NCBI GenBank assembly: GCA_029933115.1
Contig: JAOZOT010000144.1
Location: 1 to 8,260, forward strand
Reading direction: 5' to 3'
Origin: Anaerolineae bacterium
Lineage (GTDB): Bacteria; Chloroflexota; Anaerolineae; E26-bin7
Length of the DNA stretch: 8,260 nt
The position numbers and the translations under genes were made by a program. Positions 6,108-8,260 of the stretch are shown piece after piece. The notes beneath the pieces are model-generated. The model worked only from the letters and a program-made list of their open reading frames with translations. It did no database searches and was not told the origin of the DNA. The stretch's first letter is position 1. Each line of letters begins with the position of its first letter.

Positions 6108-7829
6108 TCAGGCGCCCTTCTGTGCTTTCTCGATCTTGGCCCATGTGTCGCGTAACGTTGCCGTCCGATTGAATACGAGCTTTCCACCAGATGAATCGGG
6201 GTCAACGCAGAAATAGCCCAATCTCAGGAACTGGTAGCGGCTTCCTGGCGTTGCCCCGGCCAGACTGGGCTCAACGCGGCACGAGGTCAATACCTCCAGC
6301 GAGTTTGGATTCAGATTGGCTGTGAAATCAAAGCCCTCTTCTACTTCGTCTGGGTCTGGTTTTACAAAGAGGTGATCGTACAGGCGTACTTCGGCTTCCA
6401 GCGCGTGGGCGGCCGAGACCCAGTGCAGCGTGCCTCTGACCTTGCGTCCGTCTGGAGTCCAACCGCCGCGTGACTCCGGATCGTAGGTGCAGTGCAGTTC
6501 GACCACTTCGCCGGTTTGCTCGTCCTTGACCACATCTACACAAGTGATGTAGTAGGCGTGCTTTAACCGTACTTCACGACCAGGAGCCAGGCGAAACCAC
6601 TTTTTCGGCGGATCCTCGCGGAAATCCTCTCGCTCGATGTAGAGCACGCGTGAGAAAGGCACCTTCCTTGTCCCCATGCTGGGGTCCTCCGGATTGTTCA
6701 CGGCCTCCAACTCTTCCACCTGGTCTGCCGGGTAGTTGTCAATGACCAGCCGCAGGGGACGCAACACAGCCATCACTCGCGGAGCGCGTTTGTTCAAATC
6801 CTGGCGGAGGCAATGCTCCAACAGGGCGATGTCAACGACGCTGTTCGCCTTGGCCACGCCGATGCGCTCACAAAAGTCTCGGATGGCCTCCGGTGTGTAG
6901 CCGCGCCTTCGCAGACCCGACAGGGTCGGCATCCGTGGATCGTCCCATCCGGTGACATGCCCGCCTTCTACCAATTTCAGAAGTTTGCGTTTGCTCAACA
7001 CGGTGTGGCTGAGGTTGAGGCGGGCAAACTCGATTTGCTGCGGATGATAGACGTTCAATTCGTCGAGAAACCAGTCGTATAAGGGGCGATTGTTCTCAAA
7101 TTCCAGCGTGCAGATGGAATGGGTGATCCCTTCAATGGAATCGGAAAGGCAGTGGGCAAAGTCGTACATGGGATAAATGCACCATTTGTCGCCTGTGCGG
7201 TGATGCGTTGCCCGCATAATACGGTACATGACCGGGTCTCGCATCAGCACGTTTGGATGAGCCATGTCAATCTTGGCCCGAAGGGTGCGGGAGCCGTCCT
7301 CGAATTCGCCGGCCCGCATACGCTCGAACAAATCCAGGTTCTCTTCGACCGAACGATTGCGATAGGGACTCTCCTTGCCTGGCTCGGTCAAAGTGCCACG
7401 GTACTCTCGGATTTCCTCCGGGCTCAGGTCGCAAACGTAAGCTTTGCCTTTTTTGATCAACTGCACGGCGTACTCATAGAGTTGCTCAAAGTAGTCCGAG
7501 GCGTAGAACTCGCGATCCTCCCAGTCGAACCCAAGCCAGCGAACGTCCTCCTTGATTGATTCCACGTACTCGGCTTCCTCTTTGGTTGGATTGGTATCGT
7601 CGAATCGCAAGTTGCAGAGGCCCCCGTAATCGGCAGCCAAGCCGAAATTGAGGCAGATGGATTTGGCGTGCCCGATGTGCAGATAACCGTTTGGCTCCGG
7701 TGGAAATCGGGTATGAACTCGACCACCGTATTTGTTTGTCCTCAAGTCTTCTTCGATGATCTCGCGGATAAAGTTGGAAGGTGTAGAGTCGGTCGCCTCG
7801 TTTTTTCTTGCAGTCGCTGAATTTTTCAT
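6108..7829 (-). CDS. glnS: Glutaminyl-tRNA synthetase
   Basis: This class I synthetase attaches glutamine to tRNA(Gln) in the cytoplasm using ATP. From ATG 7829 it has 573 residues, close to the E. coli enzyme (about 550). The HIGH motif lies in FPPEPNGYLHIGHAKS (HIGH at 51-54). The KMSKS equivalent is VLSKR (277-281). Strongly GlnRS-specific stretches are LRFDDTNPTKEEAEYVESIK, YRGTLTEPGKESPYRNRS, DKWCIYPMYDFAHCLSD, GWDDPRMPTLSGLRRRGYT and the C-terminal beta-barrel segments GTLHWVSAAHALEAEVRLYD and VFNRTATLRDTWAK. A GTG at 7880 would add 17 residues, but the promoter at 7871-7899 overlaps that extension, so ATG 7829 is chosen. An AGAGAG-type weak ribosome site sits 3 to 8 bases upstream. The gene converges on nrdJ with 8 bp between stops. 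Many bacteria lack GlnRS and use the GluRS plus amidotransferase route. Confidence 0.95.
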   Translation of the reverse strand: MKNSATARKNEATDSTPSNFIREIIEEDLRTNKYGGRVHTRFPPEPNGYLHIGHAKSICLNFGLAADYGGLCNLRFDDTNPTKEEAEYVESIKEDVRWLGFDWEDREFYASDYFEQLYEYAVQLIKKGKAYVCDLSPEEIREYRGTLTEPGKESPYRNRSVEENLDLFERMRAGEFEDGSRTLRAKIDMAHPNVLMRDPVMYRIMRATHHRTGDKWCIYPMYDFAHCLSDSIEGITHSICTLEFENNRPLYDWFLDELNVYHPQQIEFARLNLSHTVLSKRKLLKLVEGGHVTGWDDPRMPTLSGLRRRGYTPEAIRDFCERIGVAKANSVVDIALLEHCLRQDLNKRAPRVMAVLRPLRLVIDNYPADQVEELEAVNNPEDPSMGTRKVPFSRVLYIEREDFREDPPKKWFRLAPGREVRLKHAYYITCVDVVKDEQTGEVVELHCTYDPESRGGWTPDGRKVRGTLHWVSAAHALEAEVRLYDHLFVKPDPDEVEEGFDFTANLNPNSLEVLTSCRVEPSLAGATPGSRYQFLRLGYFCVDPDSSGGKLVFNRTATLRDTWAKIEKAQKGA

Positions 7830-7870
7830 CGCTCTCTTTCCCGCTTGGTAGTGTACTGTTTGTCGCAAAT

Positions 7871-7899
7871 ATCGTATCACACTTCTATCGCCTTGTCAA
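7871..7899 (-). promoter_or_regulatory. Sigma-70-type promoter for glnS
   Basis: On the minus strand, a perfect -35 TTGACA (7899-7894) is followed after exactly 17 bases by -10 TACGAT (7876-7871; four of six consensus bases). Transcription would begin near 7864, giving a leader of about 35 bases before ATG 7829. It runs across the alternative GTG start at 7880, which would then not be on the transcript. Confidence 0.7.
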
Positions 7900-7939
7900 C
7901 AGCCTCGGCACATCGGGGACTGCCCACGTTGGTAAAGTC

Positions 7940-7968
7940 TTGTTTTTCAGCGAATCTTATGATATAAT
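7940..7968 (+). promoter_or_regulatory. Extended -10 promoter for the small membrane protein gene
   Basis: A perfect TATAAT lies at 7963-7968, preceded by TG one base upstream (TGATATAAT, an extended -10). With a 17-base spacer, a weak -35, TTGTTT, lies at 7940-7945. Initiation would fall near 7975, leaving a leader of about 63 bases before GTG 8038. It points away from the glnS promoter, so about 40 bp separate two divergent -35 elements. Confidence 0.7.
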
Positions 7969-7998
7969 GGTTTCTGAGGGGACAATCTATCCAACTGC

Positions 7999-8031
7999 GA
8001 TTAGATGCAGGGCTAATCCCTGAAAGGGAGG
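7999..8031 (+). promoter_or_regulatory. Leader with competing small hairpins and ribosome site
   Basis: Three short pairings overlap in the leader: GATTAG (7999-8004) with CTAATC (8013-8018), CAGGG (8008-8012) with CCCTG (8018-8022), and CCCT (8018-8021) with AGGG (8025-8028). The last would cover part of the ribosome site GGAGG (8027-8031). They cannot all form together. They are short, so a regulatory role is only a possibility. Confidence 0.25.
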
Positions 8032-8037
8032 GGAACA

Positions 8038-8223
8038 GTGCAGAGGGGATTAACTTTCGGTGACGGTTTCATGTTCGGCTGTGGGTTTATCACGGCCTGG
8101 ATACTGGTTGCTATCATCGTATCCATCCTGTCTGTCCTGATCAGCCTCATCTTTGGCGCAGGCTTGGCGGGGATTCTGGGAGGACTGAGGTCGCAAAGCT
8201 GGCTCGGTCTTTCTTTTGTCTGA
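8038..8223 (+). CDS. Small single-span membrane protein, unknown function
   Basis: This predicted 61-residue protein starts at GTG 8038. It is supported by a strong ribosome site (GGAGG at 8027-8031, six bases upstream) and an extended -10 promoter 70 bases before it. The N-terminus QRGLTFGDGFMFGCGF is polar and Gly-rich. Residues about 14-46 form one long or two short hydrophobic segments (ITAWILVAIIVSILSVLISLIF), followed by a Gly-rich turn and a short tail (LRSQSWLGLSFV). There is one Cys (position 15) and no recognisable domain. I do not recognise the family. The promoter, ribosome site and membrane-like composition together argue for a real gene rather than chance. It is divergent from glnS, with no functional link implied. 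Confidence 0.65.
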   Translation: MQRGLTFGDGFMFGCGFITAWILVAIIVSILSVLISLIFGAGLAGILGGLRSQSWLGLSFV

Positions 8224-8260
8224 CAGCGTGTCTGAAAAATGCTCGTAGTGGCGACTTGAG

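Noticed and set aside
7119..7559. Plus-strand open frame (146 codons) opposite glnS
   Set aside because: It overlaps conserved GlnRS motifs on the minus strand and has no ribosome site or domain.
8224..8260. GTAGTGGCGACTTGAG at the window edge
   Set aside because: It resembles dispersed repeats of the type seen in environmental genomes, but the window ends before any structure can be confirmed.

Overview
The window is bacterial chromosomal DNA, GC-rich, with four well-supported protein genes and one probable small one. The mix is an adenosylcobalamin-dependent (class II) ribonucleotide reductase carrying an intein, a short ACT-less homoserine dehydrogenase, a glutaminyl-tRNA synthetase, small multi-membrane proteins of the DUF4203/TMEM198 type, and intergenic spacers full of GC-rich palindromes. 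This fits Chloroflexota, perhaps the Anaerolineae. That placement is an inference from gene style and repeat texture; no rRNA or other marker is present to prove it.

Layout. 1-347 has no gene and holds a palindrome-rich block (61-287) bounded by 18-bp inverted repeats. 348-965 (+) encodes a seven-span membrane protein. 1044-2093 (+) encodes homoserine dehydrogenase, 78 bp downstream and possibly cotranscribed. 2094-2646 is a 553-bp gene-free spacer. It contains a loose inverted repeat, a second bounded palindrome-rich element (2318-2531) that resembles the first, a 22-bp perfect palindrome (2549-2570) and a GGGGCGA hairpin (2592-2615). 2647-6099 (+) encodes the class II ribonucleotide reductase. 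Its frame is interrupted by a 363-residue LAGLIDADG intein (3478-4566), placed exactly in front of the catalytic cysteine of the NPCGE motif, and further on by a 72-bp in-frame tract of nine 8-bp repeats (4981-5052). glnS (7829-6108, -) converges on it with only 8 bp between the stop codons. A divergent promoter region (about 7871-7968) serves glnS leftward and a small one-span membrane protein (8038-8223, +) rightward. The last 37 bases hold nothing I can name.

The genes do not form one pathway. They cover amino-acid synthesis (threonine/methionine branch), deoxynucleotide supply and glutaminyl-tRNA charging, with two membrane proteins of unknown role. The most interesting features are layered on these ordinary genes: the intein that makes reductase activity depend on splicing, the octapeptide repeat in the same enzyme, and the paired inverted-repeat elements in the two large spacers. 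I see no CRISPR array, phage, toxin-antitoxin or defence cassette, tRNA or rRNA, and no clearly new multi-gene system.
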